Origin: Stentor coeruleus
Lineage: Eukaryota > Ciliophora > Heterotrichea > Heterotrichida > Stentoridae
DNA: 64,000 bases
Assembly: GCA_001970955.1 (NCBI GenBank)
Contig: MPUH01000080.1
Coordinates: forward strand, 51,499-115,498
Direction of reading: 5' to 3'
Shown here in pieces: positions 27,255 to 37,212 of this stretch. Both the position numbers and the translations under genes were made by a program. The notes under the pieces were generated by a model, which had not been told where the DNA came from, made no database searches, and saw only the letters and a list, made by a program, of their open reading frames with translations. How positions within the stretch are numbered: the first letter of the stretch is position 1; the number at the start of each line of letters is the position of its first letter.

Positions 27255-28910
27255 ATGGGACAAGATCTTTCGGTGACTTCAGATTCTCCTAAGCTCATTA
27301 AATCGTTGAAAATAATTAGAAAAAACACGGTGTATATATTGAAAGATATGCCTAAAGCGACTAAGATATCAAAGTTGATTGAAAACTTGAATAAGGCATT
27401 CAAAAATCTACAACATCCTATTGTAAGTTTAAAAACTAAAGAGAATAATGAAATTTTGGACTACTGGCTTTCTATGCCTGAAAAAAACTTGTTTCCACTT
27501 TGTAATGATCAAGAGCTTCTACCAGTATATTTCACCTCAGTTCCTTTAAAAGTTGGCATTAAATCATTTGAGATAATAAAAGTTATTGGTGAAGGAGCAT
27601 ACTCAATAGTTACGCAGGTTCGCAAAAAAGACACAGGGATGATTTATGCACTAAAATCAATAAAAAAACAAGTCATAATTAAAGAAAGACTCCAACAGCA
27701 TTTGTTAGCTGAAAAAGAAATCCTGTCCACAATTGATTGCCCGTTTGTAGCGAAATTAAATTGGGCTTTCCAAACCAAAAATAAGCTTCATTTTGTCATG
27801 GATTTCTATCCTGGTGGTGAGCTGTATTACCATCTTCGAAACATCCACATTTTTACCGAAGACCAATGTCGCTTTTACTTTGCTGAAATTCTCCTCGGTC
27901 TCGAAGCTCTTCACTCAAGAAAAATAGCATACCGCGACCTTAAACCCGAGAACATCGTAATAGACATTGACGGGCATATTCGTTTAACAGATTTTGGCTT
28001 ATCAAAAATTGACATGTATGAAAATTCAATGAGTTTTTGTGGTTCACCAGAGTACATGAGCCCAGAAATGCTCCAAGGTAAAGGTCATAGTAATTCAGTA
28101 GACTATTACTGTTTAGGAGCTTTATTATATGAAATGTTAACAGGATTACCTCCTTATTATGATAGAGAGCCATCAAAAATGTTTAGAAAAATCTTAGAAG
28201 AAGAACTTTATATACCTGAATACTTGACCCCAAGCTGTAAAAATATATTAGCTGGGCTTTTAACTAAAAATCCAGATAATCGTCTTGGTTCTAATAGTGC
28301 TCAAGATATAAAGGATCATTTTTGGTGTAAGAGTATTAATTGGGATCAGTATAAAGCTAAAATGATCAAACCTCCTTTAGTCCCAAATTTGAGGAAGTCT
28401 CATTTTGATAGGCTTGTTACTGATAAAAAAGTCCCTTTGTTTAGTGATGAAGAAGCACAAGATTTAGACTTTGCCAGCTTTGATTTCAATCTTTTGCCTA
28501 GTAATGATAAAATATCAAGGTATTATTTTGAGACTAGTCATAAAAATAAACGCTCTGAAAGCCAGAAACCTGCTAAAAAATCAGTCCCGGATATCAGCCA
28601 ACTTAAAGGGGAAAGTCTTATTGAAAACGGGTTTAGCTTAGGCAATCTTGCCAGCACGCAGGTCTCCCCAGCATTTTCACCTCTTAATTCTCCGAACTCA
28701 TCTTGTGTAGCAAATGAAGCTTTTAACTTTCATGATTTCTCAGTAAAATTTCCAAGAAAACTCAATAAAAGACTCTTAGTTCATAGTCCTAATAACATTT
28801 CTTATCAAAGTGAAAGGCAATTAATAGAACCGGTACAAGATACTTCAAACAACTTTGGAGACTATTTTAGAAAATCGATCTCAGAAATCCTAGCCAAGAT
28901 TAAAAAATAA
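27255..28910 (+). CDS. N-myristoylated AGC-family serine/threonine kinase
   Basis: 551 aa. MGQDLSV fits N-myristoylation, suggesting membrane attachment. The kinase domain spans about 104-360: GEGAYSIV, ALKSIKK, YRDLKPEN (AGC style, about 226), DFG in LTDFGLSK, and SFCGSPEYMSPEM, where Ser replaces the usual T-loop Thr. An AGC C-terminal tail follows (NPDNRLGS, the INWDQYKAKMIKPPLVP stretch). FASFDF at about 407 resembles a hydrophobic motif with Asp at the phosphosite, as in PRK and atypical PKC. The N-terminal 100 residues are unclassified, and the last 140 are Ser-rich. No cyclic-nucleotide or lipid-binding domain is present. Substrates unknown. Confidence 0.92.
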   Translation: MGQDLSVTSDSPKLIKSLKIIRKNTVYILKDMPKATKISKLIENLNKAFKNLQHPIVSLKTKENNEILDYWLSMPEKNLFPLCNDQELLPVYFTSVPLKVGIKSFEIIKVIGEGAYSIVTQVRKKDTGMIYALKSIKKQVIIKERLQQHLLAEKEILSTIDCPFVAKLNWAFQTKNKLHFVMDFYPGGELYYHLRNIHIFTEDQCRFYFAEILLGLEALHSRKIAYRDLKPENIVIDIDGHIRLTDFGLSKIDMYENSMSFCGSPEYMSPEMLQGKGHSNSVDYYCLGALLYEMLTGLPPYYDREPSKMFRKILEEELYIPEYLTPSCKNILAGLLTKNPDNRLGSNSAQDIKDHFWCKSINWDQYKAKMIKPPLVPNLRKSHFDRLVTDKKVPLFSDEEAQDLDFASFDFNLLPSNDKISRYYFETSHKNKRSESQKPAKKSVPDISQLKGESLIENGFSLGNLASTQVSPAFSPLNSPNSSCVANEAFNFHDFSVKFPRKLNKRLLVHSPNNISYQSERQLIEPVQDTSNNFGDYFRKSISEILAKIKK

Positions 28911-30060
28911 CCCATTTATTAGTATTTAAATTAAATTTCCTAAATTTTTATAGAAATTTATCTATGAAGGTTTATAGTTTTAGTTTTAATCTGATAAAAA
29001 TTGGTTTAATAGGGAAAAATCTTTGAATTTTATGTTACTATAAGTTGGTAGTTTACTATGAGGTGACTATGGAATCTTTTGTTTGTAGGGAATTTTTTAG
29101 ATGAAAGATTTTATTTATGGTCAGATAGTGGATTTAATATATATAGGATGAGTAAGATAAAATTAGTGAATTACTTGTGGAAAATAGAGGTTGAGAAGGT
29201 AAATCAGATATTTATGGGTAAGAAATTAAATAGGTTAAATTCGTATTTTTGTGGTGAAATGGATAATTTTAGTATCTTTATGATGATTTAATCGTGGTAT
29301 AAAACCTAATTAAGTATTGCAAGATATAAATTTTCAGCTATTTCCGACCTCTTTCCAACAAGAATCCTCTATACACAAAAAATAGTTTAAATACATTATT
29401 TTACTACTCAAATTCTTTATATATCCACTCTAGTTCTTTTCACTATCAAATCAATAACTTCATCACTATAATACAAATCATACTCAAAAACACTATGACA
29501 TAGGAAAATCTTCCTTAACCAGCTCTGTTTCCTAATATCCATCTTTGCTGAGCACAGCAAAACAAAAACTTCCCTATTTCCCTTGCTTAAAAAAGTTTAA
29601 AAAAAAATCAATACTCCAAATCTTATACCCCAAAGCTTTAATAATCCAATCATTCAAAAAATCCTAATAAAATCCTAAATTTTCTCCAAAACTATTCCGC
29701 TTCTTACCTAAAACATTATCATAACATATTAAAAGCATAATAAATCCAAAAAAAAATAAAAAAGTCGCATTTTATATCACCATATCTGTATATCTTGCTA
29801 ATATAATCATAAAAAGTGTTAAAATTTCATTAAACCCTTAATCATACAAGATTTTCATTCACTAAAAGTAACTCCTAATGATATTTTCCACAACACCTTG
29901 AACATCTCATCTATTTCTAAACTCATATCAAAAAATCCATTAAATTTACAACAAAATCTTCATCGCCAGCCGAAAAAATTTATAAACTCCTTATAAAATC
30001 TTATAATGTCTGAAGGAGTTGATATATTGAATTGGTTTTTTCAAAGTGTCCATTTATAAA
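28911..30060. other. intergenic
   Basis: G-rich and C-poor to about 29310, C-rich from there to about 30000. A 70-codon open frame near 29079 lies in the biased half and does not resemble a protein. No RNA gene or repeat seen. Confidence 0.6.
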
Positions 30061-30525
30061 ATGGGCTGTGGAAAGAGCAGGGAATTCGCTATGCAGGAAC
30101 TTAATGATGTTTTCGAGATTTTAAAAGTAGAAAATGAGCAGTTACAGACAGAAAAAGAGACACTTATGAGAGAACAGATTGATAAACCATCTGATGAAAA
30201 AGAGATTATTAGGAGTATAAGTAATATGACAACGGAGTTAGAGATGAACTATAAAGATGCTCAAATTTTACTTGTGGATTTTGTTGAGTCAATTAACTAT
30301 CAGAAAAAAAGCAGCCCAGAAACAAGGATTGGGCAGATTATACAGGTTAGGCTAAAACTTGAAGATACTTATAGGAGGATTGAGAATTGCTATTCTCAGA
30401 AACAGACTTACTCGAAGTTGAATAGTGAAGTGAGAATTGCAGTTGAGCAAACAGAAAATGAGCTGAAAGCAAAAAGGGCTGAAATCCAAAAATATCGAGA
30501 CTTATTCTCACAGCTTAATTTATAA
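30061..30525 (+). CDS. small dually acylated coiled-coil protein
   Basis: 154 aa starting MGCGKSREFA; the codon before this frame's apparent earlier start is GTG, so the ATG at 30061 is used. Gly2 plus Cys3 is the classic signature for myristoylation and palmitoylation, which would fix it to a membrane. The rest is helical coiled coil: LNDVFEILKVENEQLQTEKE, ISNMTTELEMNYKDAQILL, VEQTENELKAKRAEIQKYRD. No known family recognised. It converges on the next gene with 15 bp between stop codons. Confidence 0.78.
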   Translation: MGCGKSREFAMQELNDVFEILKVENEQLQTEKETLMREQIDKPSDEKEIIRSISNMTTELEMNYKDAQILLVDFVESINYQKKSSPETRIGQIIQVRLKLEDTYRRIENCYSQKQTYSKLNSEVRIAVEQTENELKAKRAEIQKYRDLFSQLNL

Positions 30526-30540
30526 ACTTAAAAATGCTGT

Positions 30541-31200
30541 CTAGGATATCATTAGTCTAAAGCTTAAAAATGTGCCATACTTCCCAATTTTCGTTTTTAT
30601 ATGTTTATACTCAAGGTTATGCTTCTTAATATAAGCTTTAAGATCTTTAGTTATAGCTTCAAGTTTTCTACTGATGTAATTAAAACAACAAAATACCCAA
30701 GTTACTATAAGCCCACAATCTATTATTGCTAACCAATAAGCTTTAAATATCAAAATAATCCCAAGGGTCATTAGAATTATTAAGAATAAAGCGACAAGTC
30801 CTAAATGAAAAATTTTCTTAGATCTTTTTATCTGAATAATAATTACTTTACCAAATGTACTTAGACTGTAGTTTGAAATTTTCTCGCAATACTCAGAAAG
30901 TTCTTTTTTAGTTATTGTCTCACAGACTGCTGATGTTGTTTTCCAATCAACAATATATTCACCTTGAGGGTATTTCGATATCCAACATACAGAACTGAAC
31001 TTTGTTGGAAGTGCTAATGTGAGATTGCATTTATATTTACTTCCATCAAACTGGCGGGCTAGCTCATTAAGCTCCTCATGGGTATTGTCATCAGTAGGAT
31101 GTGCTATGAAGTTCTTAGGAGATACAGAACGGCTTGTTATAACAATTTCTTCTATCTCCCTTGTTACGTTTTTACTTATATCTGTTTGACAAATATCCAT
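30541..31200 (-). CDS. two-TM membrane protein, paralog A of an unknown family
   Basis: 219 aa. Paralog of the gene at 31828-32496; the two share LTLALPTKFSSVCWIS, YPQGEYIVDW, TSAVCE, LSEYCEKIS, IKRSKKIFHLG and a GKYGTFLSFRL tail. The N-terminal 120 residues are soluble, followed by two adjacent hydrophobic segments (LGLVALFLIILMTLGIILIF and LAIIDCGLIVTWVFCCF). A basic amphipathic end (SRKLEAITKDLKAYIKKHNL) follows. No enzyme motif is visible, and both termini probably face the cytosol. I know no family with this pattern. Confidence 0.78.
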   Translation of the reverse strand: MDICQTDISKNVTREIEEIVITSRSVSPKNFIAHPTDDNTHEELNELARQFDGSKYKCNLTLALPTKFSSVCWISKYPQGEYIVDWKTTSAVCETITKKELSEYCEKISNYSLSTFGKVIIIQIKRSKKIFHLGLVALFLIILMTLGIILIFKAYWLAIIDCGLIVTWVFCCFNYISRKLEAITKDLKAYIKKHNLEYKHIKTKIGKYGTFLSFRLMIS

Positions 31201-31827
31201 TTATATTGAATCTTAAAATTGATGACGAAATGCTACTTTTATCAGAGCTTTCTAACTATTACTAATAAAAATACAGGGAGCTTAAAGCTAATATATTTAT
31301 CATAAATAAACTTATATAATAATTTATATTATTTCAATTCACTTAATTCCTTACAAAAATCGAATTTTAGTTCGAAAAATGTAATTTTTGATAATCGCAA
31401 GCATAGCTCATATTAAAATATTTACAATTAAAAAGAGATAATTTTTTATAAGTATCTATGTATAATCTTATTTTATAAAAGTCATATACTACATCTTAAT
31501 AAATCTTAATAATCATCCTCAAGTCATGTCCATAAAGATATACAAGCATATTATAAAACTAGTTAAAAAGTAACAAACCCCAAATAAAATATATTTTACA
31601 TTCCATAATAAAATAAATCATATAAGCAACCATTTACAACAAATCTATTATCCAGAATCCCTAATTAAATCATCTTGTCCTACAATGANCAACCATTTAC
31701 AACAAATCTATTATCCAGAATCCCTAATTAAATCATCTTGTCCTACAATGAAAAGTCATTAAAATCTCCATTATCCAAAAATAACCAATCCTATTCTATA
31801 AAGCGAAATTTAAATATCTTAACTAAA
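31201..31827. other. intergenic with an assembly gap
   Basis: Separates the two paralogs. It contains an exact 62-bp duplication around one N (31627-31751, listed separately). The rest is AT-rich, C-leaning on the right side. No gene seen. Confidence 0.6.
31627..31751. repeat. exact 62-bp duplication around a single N
   Basis: 31627-31688 and 31690-31751 are identical, separated by one undetermined base at 31689. Same signature as 5133-5610: unmerged overlapping contig ends. Confidence 0.9.
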
Positions 31828-32496
31828 TCACTCAGTCTTTTGCACAATACCACCCACAACCGGGGCTAAAATAAGCCTAAAACTTAAAAAGCGTCCATAC
31901 TTCCCAACTTTAGTTTTTATCGACTTGGTTTCTAAATTATATCCTTTAATATGTTTTTTCAAATCCTCGGTAATATCTTCAAGTTTTCCTCTCATAAAAT
32001 TATACAAAAAAAAAAGTCCAAAAATCAAAATAAACATATCAATCAATGGAGCCCAATAGAACCTAAAAACATATCCAAAACTTCCAATAATAGCAATGAT
32101 TAATATCAATAACACAATACCAATATGAAATTTCCTTTTTGATTGTTTAATCTGATTATATAATACTTTTTTGAATAAGACTATGCAATGAGCAGAAATA
32201 TTCTGACAATATTCTTCAAGGTCTTCTTTTGTAGCTTTTTCTTGTACTGCTGAAGTATCATCCCAGTCTATATGATAATCTCCTTGAGGAAAACTTGAAA
32301 TCCAACATACAGAGTCTTCTTTTGAAGGAAGCGCCATGGTAAGATTTTTTTTATACTTCGTCATATCGACAATACAACCTACACTTTCGATTGTTGAAGT
32401 TTGGCTTTCGAACTTCTCAAGGTCTCTGGGAGTACTACAACGACTTGTGAGCATTAAATCTGAATCTGAGCTAGTACTTCGTTTGTGATAGTCCAT
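31828..32496 (-). CDS. two-TM membrane protein, paralog B of an unknown family
   Basis: 222 aa. Shares with paralog A the block LTMALPSKEDSVCWISSF-PQGDYHIDW, TSAVQEKATKEDLEEYCQNI, IKQSKRKFHIGIV, two hydrophobic segments (IVLLILIIAIIGSFGYVF and LIDMFILIFGLFFLYNF) and GKYGRFLSFRLI. It has a longer C-terminus (APVVGGIVQKTE) and ends in TGA. Conservation is strongest in the SVCWIS..PQG..DW segment, which is the likely functional core. A tandem duplication produced the pair. Confidence 0.78.
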   Translation of the reverse strand: MDYHKRSTSSDSDLMLTSRCSTPRDLEKFESQTSTIESVGCIVDMTKYKKNLTMALPSKEDSVCWISSFPQGDYHIDWDDTSAVQEKATKEDLEEYCQNISAHCIVLFKKVLYNQIKQSKRKFHIGIVLLILIIAIIGSFGYVFRFYWAPLIDMFILIFGLFFLYNFMRGKLEDITEDLKKHIKGYNLETKSIKTKVGKYGRFLSFRLILAPVVGGIVQKTE

Positions 32497-33161
32497 TTAT
32501 AAATAAAGAATATTTTTGTGCTGGTTTTTAATTGAATTGGTAGGTGCGTTTGAGTAGGAAGATTTTTTTAGGGTTGGTAGATTGTTGGCAATGGAAGTTT
32601 GGAGGATTCTTTGTAGTGGATTTAAGATATTAAGTTTATTTTTTTTAAGAAAATAAGCTTGGCTTTAGAATGGGGAAAGATATGTGTAGGTATTGAAGTA
32701 AAAAATTATAGTTAAAAGATGAATTATGATAAAAGTAGTCGATAATCAATCAGCGGTTATATATGATTTATATATAAAATAATAATGGCATTTTCGGATA
32801 CGATTAATCCATACAGAATAAATCCTAATTTCATATTATAACACACAAAAAACTTACTGGAACTTATCTTTTTACCAATACCATATCGACTTTATATAAT
32901 TTTCATCATTCTAGATTTTAAGCACTATCTTTTTACTATAATACTACATCAACTTTATATAATTTTTACCATTCTGGATTTTAAACACTATCTTTTTACT
33001 ATAAACTACCAAAACCAAAAACATATACTCGACCAACATTAATTAAATCTTATTCTTCAATAACATCCACATCATGCACTTATCTTCAAACCAAACCAAA
33101 AAATAACTAATATTTTATATTCAAACACACTAAAAATCTTTTTATGCATTTTCTAAGCTAA
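32497..33161. other. intergenic with a short tandem repeat
   Basis: G-rich to about 32800, C-rich afterwards. Contains about 2.2 imperfect copies of a roughly 62-bp unit at 32866-33003. No gene seen. Confidence 0.6.
32866..33003. repeat. imperfect ~62-bp tandem repeat
   Basis: ATCTTTTTAC starts recur at 32866, 32927 and 32990, and ACTTTATATAAT at 32889 and 32952. The units differ at several positions. Confidence 0.8.
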
Positions 33162-34391
33162 TTAATAATCATGTTTTTTCATCCCAGGCAAAATCGAGGC
33201 TGAAACAACAGAGATCTTATAAAACTGATTTTTACTAGTAAAAAGCCACGAAAGCAAAAACATAGCAAGTCCCTGCAACAAAATATTGCTTCCCACAATA
33301 AACTTCTGTCTTTTATACGGAGGTAATGCTTGAGCGATAAATATCAAAACAGGTAAAGCTAATATATAAGCTGCTGAAGCTAAGGCAAAACGTCTTAAAA
33401 ACAAGTTTGTGTTAGGGGGAACTCTATCAAGAATATCAGATAAATTCCAATATAGCCATATAAGCATAATAATCCTAGATACAAAAATAAGCCATCCAAG
33501 TAATCCATCATAATTGCTAAACAAATAATATGCATCACTAAAACTCATTTCAATAGCTGACAATATAAAATGCAAAAATCCTAATATAATCATAACCGAT
33601 ATATACACTTCAGGTGATGGGAAATCTCTAAAAGTAATACTCCATCCTTGTGCTACTAATAACAATAAAAATATCATAATAAAATCACTAATAAAATTCC
33701 CAGAACTGCCAAAGAATTCAAAAGCTGCAACACCTTTGCCATTTGATTCATAAGCTGTTATATGGAAAATATAGAAAATCATTGAGATGAATTCACAGAC
33801 TACAGCGATGTTTAACATGACGATTATAGCTTCAACTTCTTCTTCTTGATTGAAATGTTTATAGAGACGATGAATGTTTCTTCCTAGGAGTAAAGTAAAT
33901 AAGATGCAGACTATTGTATAGATACGCTTCATACCTTTCATTTCAACAGGAAGTTCGCTTTCATCACCACTTTTTATATTGAGTTCAATACGTAATTTGG
34001 ATGTTTCGCCTAATTGTCGTTCACAATCAGCTAATACGAAAAACCAAATATGAGGTTCTTCAACTTCACCTAAAGTTCCTGTGAATACTTCTGACCATGT
34101 ACCATCAGCTGGGAGTCTTAAGAGAGTTGTGGCTGCTTTTTCATGGTTTTTACATTGGAAGATTGATGGGTCCCAGTCAGAGTCTCTGAAGAGAAGTAAT
34201 GGGACATCGTAATGAACGTCTTTTTTGTATGACTTAATTCCTTTGACGAGTTTCGCTTTGATTTCCCATTTACCTGTTCCTAAGTCCACACCGAACTTTG
34301 TCAAGTACTGTGCTGGATATTCGTTATTTAGCTCGATAGCATTTTTCACACTTTTCCCTACAGCCAAAGTTAGAAGCAGTAAGAAAAACAT
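33162..34391 (-). CDS. GPR180/TMEM145-like seven-TM receptor (GOST fold)
   Basis: 409 aa. A signal peptide (MFFLLLLTLAVG) leads a luminal/extracellular beta-rich domain of about 150 residues with paired cysteines (IFQCKNHEK, LADCERQL). Seven hydrophobic helices follow from about residue 160: RIYTIVCILFTLLLG, NIAVVCEFISMIFYIFH, GNFISDFIMIFLLLLVAQGW, VYISVMIILGFLHFILS, WLIFVSRIIMLIWLYW and two more. LLVAQGWSITF is a hallmark of the GpcrRhopsn4/intimal-thickness-receptor family. The ligand is unknown; relatives act in Golgi/plasma-membrane trafficking and signalling. The last residues form a short basic cytosolic tail (GMKKHDY). Confidence 0.9.
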   Translation of the reverse strand: MFFLLLLTLAVGKSVKNAIELNNEYPAQYLTKFGVDLGTGKWEIKAKLVKGIKSYKKDVHYDVPLLLFRDSDWDPSIFQCKNHEKAATTLLRLPADGTWSEVFTGTLGEVEEPHIWFFVLADCERQLGETSKLRIELNIKSGDESELPVEMKGMKRIYTIVCILFTLLLGRNIHRLYKHFNQEEEVEAIIVMLNIAVVCEFISMIFYIFHITAYESNGKGVAAFEFFGSSGNFISDFIMIFLLLLVAQGWSITFRDFPSPEVYISVMIILGFLHFILSAIEMSFSDAYYLFSNYDGLLGWLIFVSRIIMLIWLYWNLSDILDRVPPNTNLFLRRFALASAAYILALPVLIFIAQALPPYKRQKFIVGSNILLQGLAMFLLSWLFTSKNQFYKISVVSASILPGMKKHDY

Positions 34392-35312
34392 TTTTAATAT
34401 AACAGATCAACATAAAATACATTAGTTTGTAATATAAAAAATATATAAAAATCCGTGTATTTTTTTATTGTATTGGATTGTGTGTGAAGATTATAAGAAA
34501 TTGGATTTTTGAATAGAATTTATGGTTTGATATAGTTTTTAGCTTAAAGTTGTAAGCGAAATGATTTTTTTATGATGAATTTTATTGTTAGGATTTTTGA
34601 TAAGATGGTATTGTGATTTTTAGTTAGAACTTTTATGCGTTTCTGTATTTTTTAACGTCAGTTTTTTGTTGATGATGATATAAGCTAGGTTTTTATTTCT
34701 TGTTAGCTTGTATTTACTTAATTTTGTATTATTATTGTAGGTGTTATTTTTATTGTTAAATATTTGAAAAAGTGTAAACAATTCTATTTGTTATCCTGTG
34801 GAAAAATAGGAGTTTGATAGAATATGTAGAAAATTACTTGAATTTTTATTAAGGATTTAGTGTAGTGTATAAGAAAAATTAATGAATGATGATATTTTTA
34901 ACAGCAAAAAGATATTTTAGCTAAAATTTAGATAAGGTTATTTATATATAAAAACTATATTAACTATTAATTTCATTATATAATCTATATGGTTTATAAA
35001 ATTTGAATCCTGAAATAATTCCTATAATTTCCAAACTAAAAAACTATCAAAACACCCAGCAAAACCCTCAAATGCGATATTAACAAATAAATCATGATAA
35101 TTTTATCATCAAATCAATCAACTAATCACAAAAACCAATAATAAAACAAACAATTAATATAACCCGCCAGCTTAGCTATATCTTCCTATACAAAAAAAAT
35201 AAAACCCTAATCTACCCATTCACAAAAACTCATAAAAAAGCATTAACTTTACAAAATCAATACAATTTTTAACATAAAAACTTCTAAACAATCTATAAGC
35301 CCTAAACTTTTA
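34392..35312. other. intergenic
   Basis: Strongly G-rich and C-poor to about 34970, strongly C-rich and G-poor from there to the APC11 stop. No gene, repeat or structure seen. Confidence 0.6.
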
Positions 35313-35591
35313 TTACTTATGCCTTATTTGTTGAACATTACTTATAGTCTTGATCCTAAAAGGTTTCCTACAACATGGACAATTTTCTTTACCTTCAGCA
35401 GTCCACCTACTAATGCAATGCAAATGATAATAATGTGAACATTCACTTTCAACAGGTGCACAATCGTCTCCTGGGTTTTTACAATTAGGACAAGGAGATT
35501 CAAAAGGTAACAAACATATCACGCATTGAGGGTCAGGCACATCCCAAGCCCAAGCTGCAACGCCAAGCCATTTGTCGATTTTGACTTTCAT
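35313..35591 (-). CDS. APC11: anaphase-promoting complex subunit 11 (RING)
   Basis: 92 aa. The RING subunit of APC/C, which recruits E2 enzymes and drives ubiquitination of cyclins and securin. The family N-terminus MKVKIDKWLGVAAWAWD is followed by the zinc ligands CVIC, CPNCKNPGDDCAPV, CSHYYHLHC and CPCC. The tail (RIKTISNVQQIRHK) is slightly longer than in animals. Cell-cycle protein of the nucleus and cytoplasm. Start is the only ATG upstream of the conserved block. Confidence 0.96.
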   Translation of the reverse strand: MKVKIDKWLGVAAWAWDVPDPQCVICLLPFESPCPNCKNPGDDCAPVESECSHYYHLHCISRWTAEGKENCPCCRKPFRIKTISNVQQIRHK

Positions 35592-36275
35592 TTATTTGCT
35601 GAATATAATAGGATTTTATATAAAGCAATAGACAGTGCGTATAATTTTCATACAATTTTAAAGGAATTTTATGATTTCGTAAGCAAAACACGTTTTATAT
35701 CGTAAAAGGATTGTAAAAGTTTTAAAAAATATAGTCAGGATATGGATTATGTATATAAAGATAAGGTTTTTATATAATAAATAGTTGTTTTGGTTATAGT
35801 TAGTAATGATGTGTATATTTTTTGTAAAGACAAGAATATGATATATTATTGTATAATAAATTATTATAAAACATCATATAATACATTATTTTAATAATCA
35901 GAACCTTTATATACTATCCTTACCTCAATAAAAAACCCTTAAAGTCTTCTATAACTCTATCCTAAACCCTAAATTCCACCTATCATCTTCTAACACCAAT
36001 CCCCAATTATCCTAATTCCCTATCTTCATAATCTTATCAAAATCTTGCTTCTGACAATCTTAATCGAAAACCAAAAAACTTATTTCTTACATACAACATA
36101 AAATCATCTAAATAACCACAAAAATATTCATACCTCCATAAACCTAAAATCAAAATTATTATCCTAAATGACTCTATAATCAAAGTATTAAGTCGAAGTT
36201 TGTGTGAAATTACTAAACACTAACTATCTCTTACATATTTAAAACAAAAAATATGGCTTATATTAATTCCAAAAA
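35592..36275. promoter_or_regulatory. divergent intergenic region
   Basis: Between the APC11 start (minus) and the zinc-finger start (plus). Switch from G-rich to C-rich at about 35880. No specific motif identified. Confidence 0.5.
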
Positions 36276-36725
36276 ATGAAAGCATATTACATATGTTCCT
36301 ATCCAAATTGTGGGAAGTCTTACGTGAATAATAGTATTCTCAAAAGACATATACAAGCATTACATAACGAAGAAAAAAAATTCAAATGCAATTTCTGTCA
36401 AAGAGGTCTTGCTTCACGACAAAATCTTAAAGAGCACATTTATACACACACAGGGGAAAAACCTTATCGTTGTCCTGTGACTGGATGTAATGCAACATTT
36501 CGTCAAGGGACACATTTGTCTGTGCATAGAAAAACTGAACATGTTCAAGTGTTGGAAGGACAGACTAAAAATGTAACATTGAAATTCGAAATTGACGCTA
36601 AGATATTGACTAAGATGCTGGCGGATATGAAGGAAAATACGGAAATAGATGAAATTAACTGTGAGGTTGAACTTAGACAAATTACAGGACCTTATATGTG
36701 CTTACTACCAAATGTTTTTGAGTAA
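36276..36725 (+). CDS. C2H2 zinc-finger protein
   Basis: 149 aa with three classical C2H2 fingers: CSYPNCGKSYVNNSILKRHI, CNFCQRGLASRQNLKEHIYTH, and CPVTGCNATFRQGTHLSVH. The linker HTGEKPYRC is canonical. Fingers 1 and 3 have the CxxxxC spacing seen in TFIIIA/ZAP1-type fingers. A nucleic-acid-binding, probably transcriptional, role follows from the family. The C-terminal 60 residues are acidic and unclassified. Confidence 0.9.
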   Translation: MKAYYICSYPNCGKSYVNNSILKRHIQALHNEEKKFKCNFCQRGLASRQNLKEHIYTHTGEKPYRCPVTGCNATFRQGTHLSVHRKTEHVQVLEGQTKNVTLKFEIDAKILTKMLADMKENTEIDEINCEVELRQITGPYMCLLPNVFE

Positions 36726-37212
36726 TAATTGTAAGGATGGCTTTTTTTTGAAGGTAGTTTTTAGTATGATTTTTATGTCTTGGAGAAAGTTTGTTTTGTA
36801 GAGGATTTGAAGGGAATTTGTTGTAAGATATCATGAAAAAATATAGAGAATTGAGTTATTTTTTGTAATAATATAAATACTGTTTTCTAAATTATAAATT
36901 TTGATTATTGTGAGATAACTTTTCACATAAGAAAATAGATAATCCTAACAGTAATATAATAAAATTCATTTAATAACTGACCCAATTTTCCACAAAAATT
37001 ACTTTCCCCTACTTATTACATCATACAATCCCCTTAATAAAACATTAACCTATCTTATCCTTTCTAATTAAAAACCATAATAAACCTATATTAAATTCTA
37101 ACATTAAGTTATTACAAATTCTCTTTGCTTATTCATCATACAAGCCACTTAAAATTTTACATTTCAAACCAAAAAAACTTTAAAACTTTAAATTTACTAG
37201 TAAACTCTTATC
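36726..37212. other. intergenic
   Basis: G-rich to about 36900, then C-rich up to the decayed carbonic-anhydrase copy. No gene seen. Confidence 0.55.

Noticed and set aside
29079-29291. 70-codon plus-strand open frame
   Set aside because: Same biased spacer composition; no homology-like pattern.
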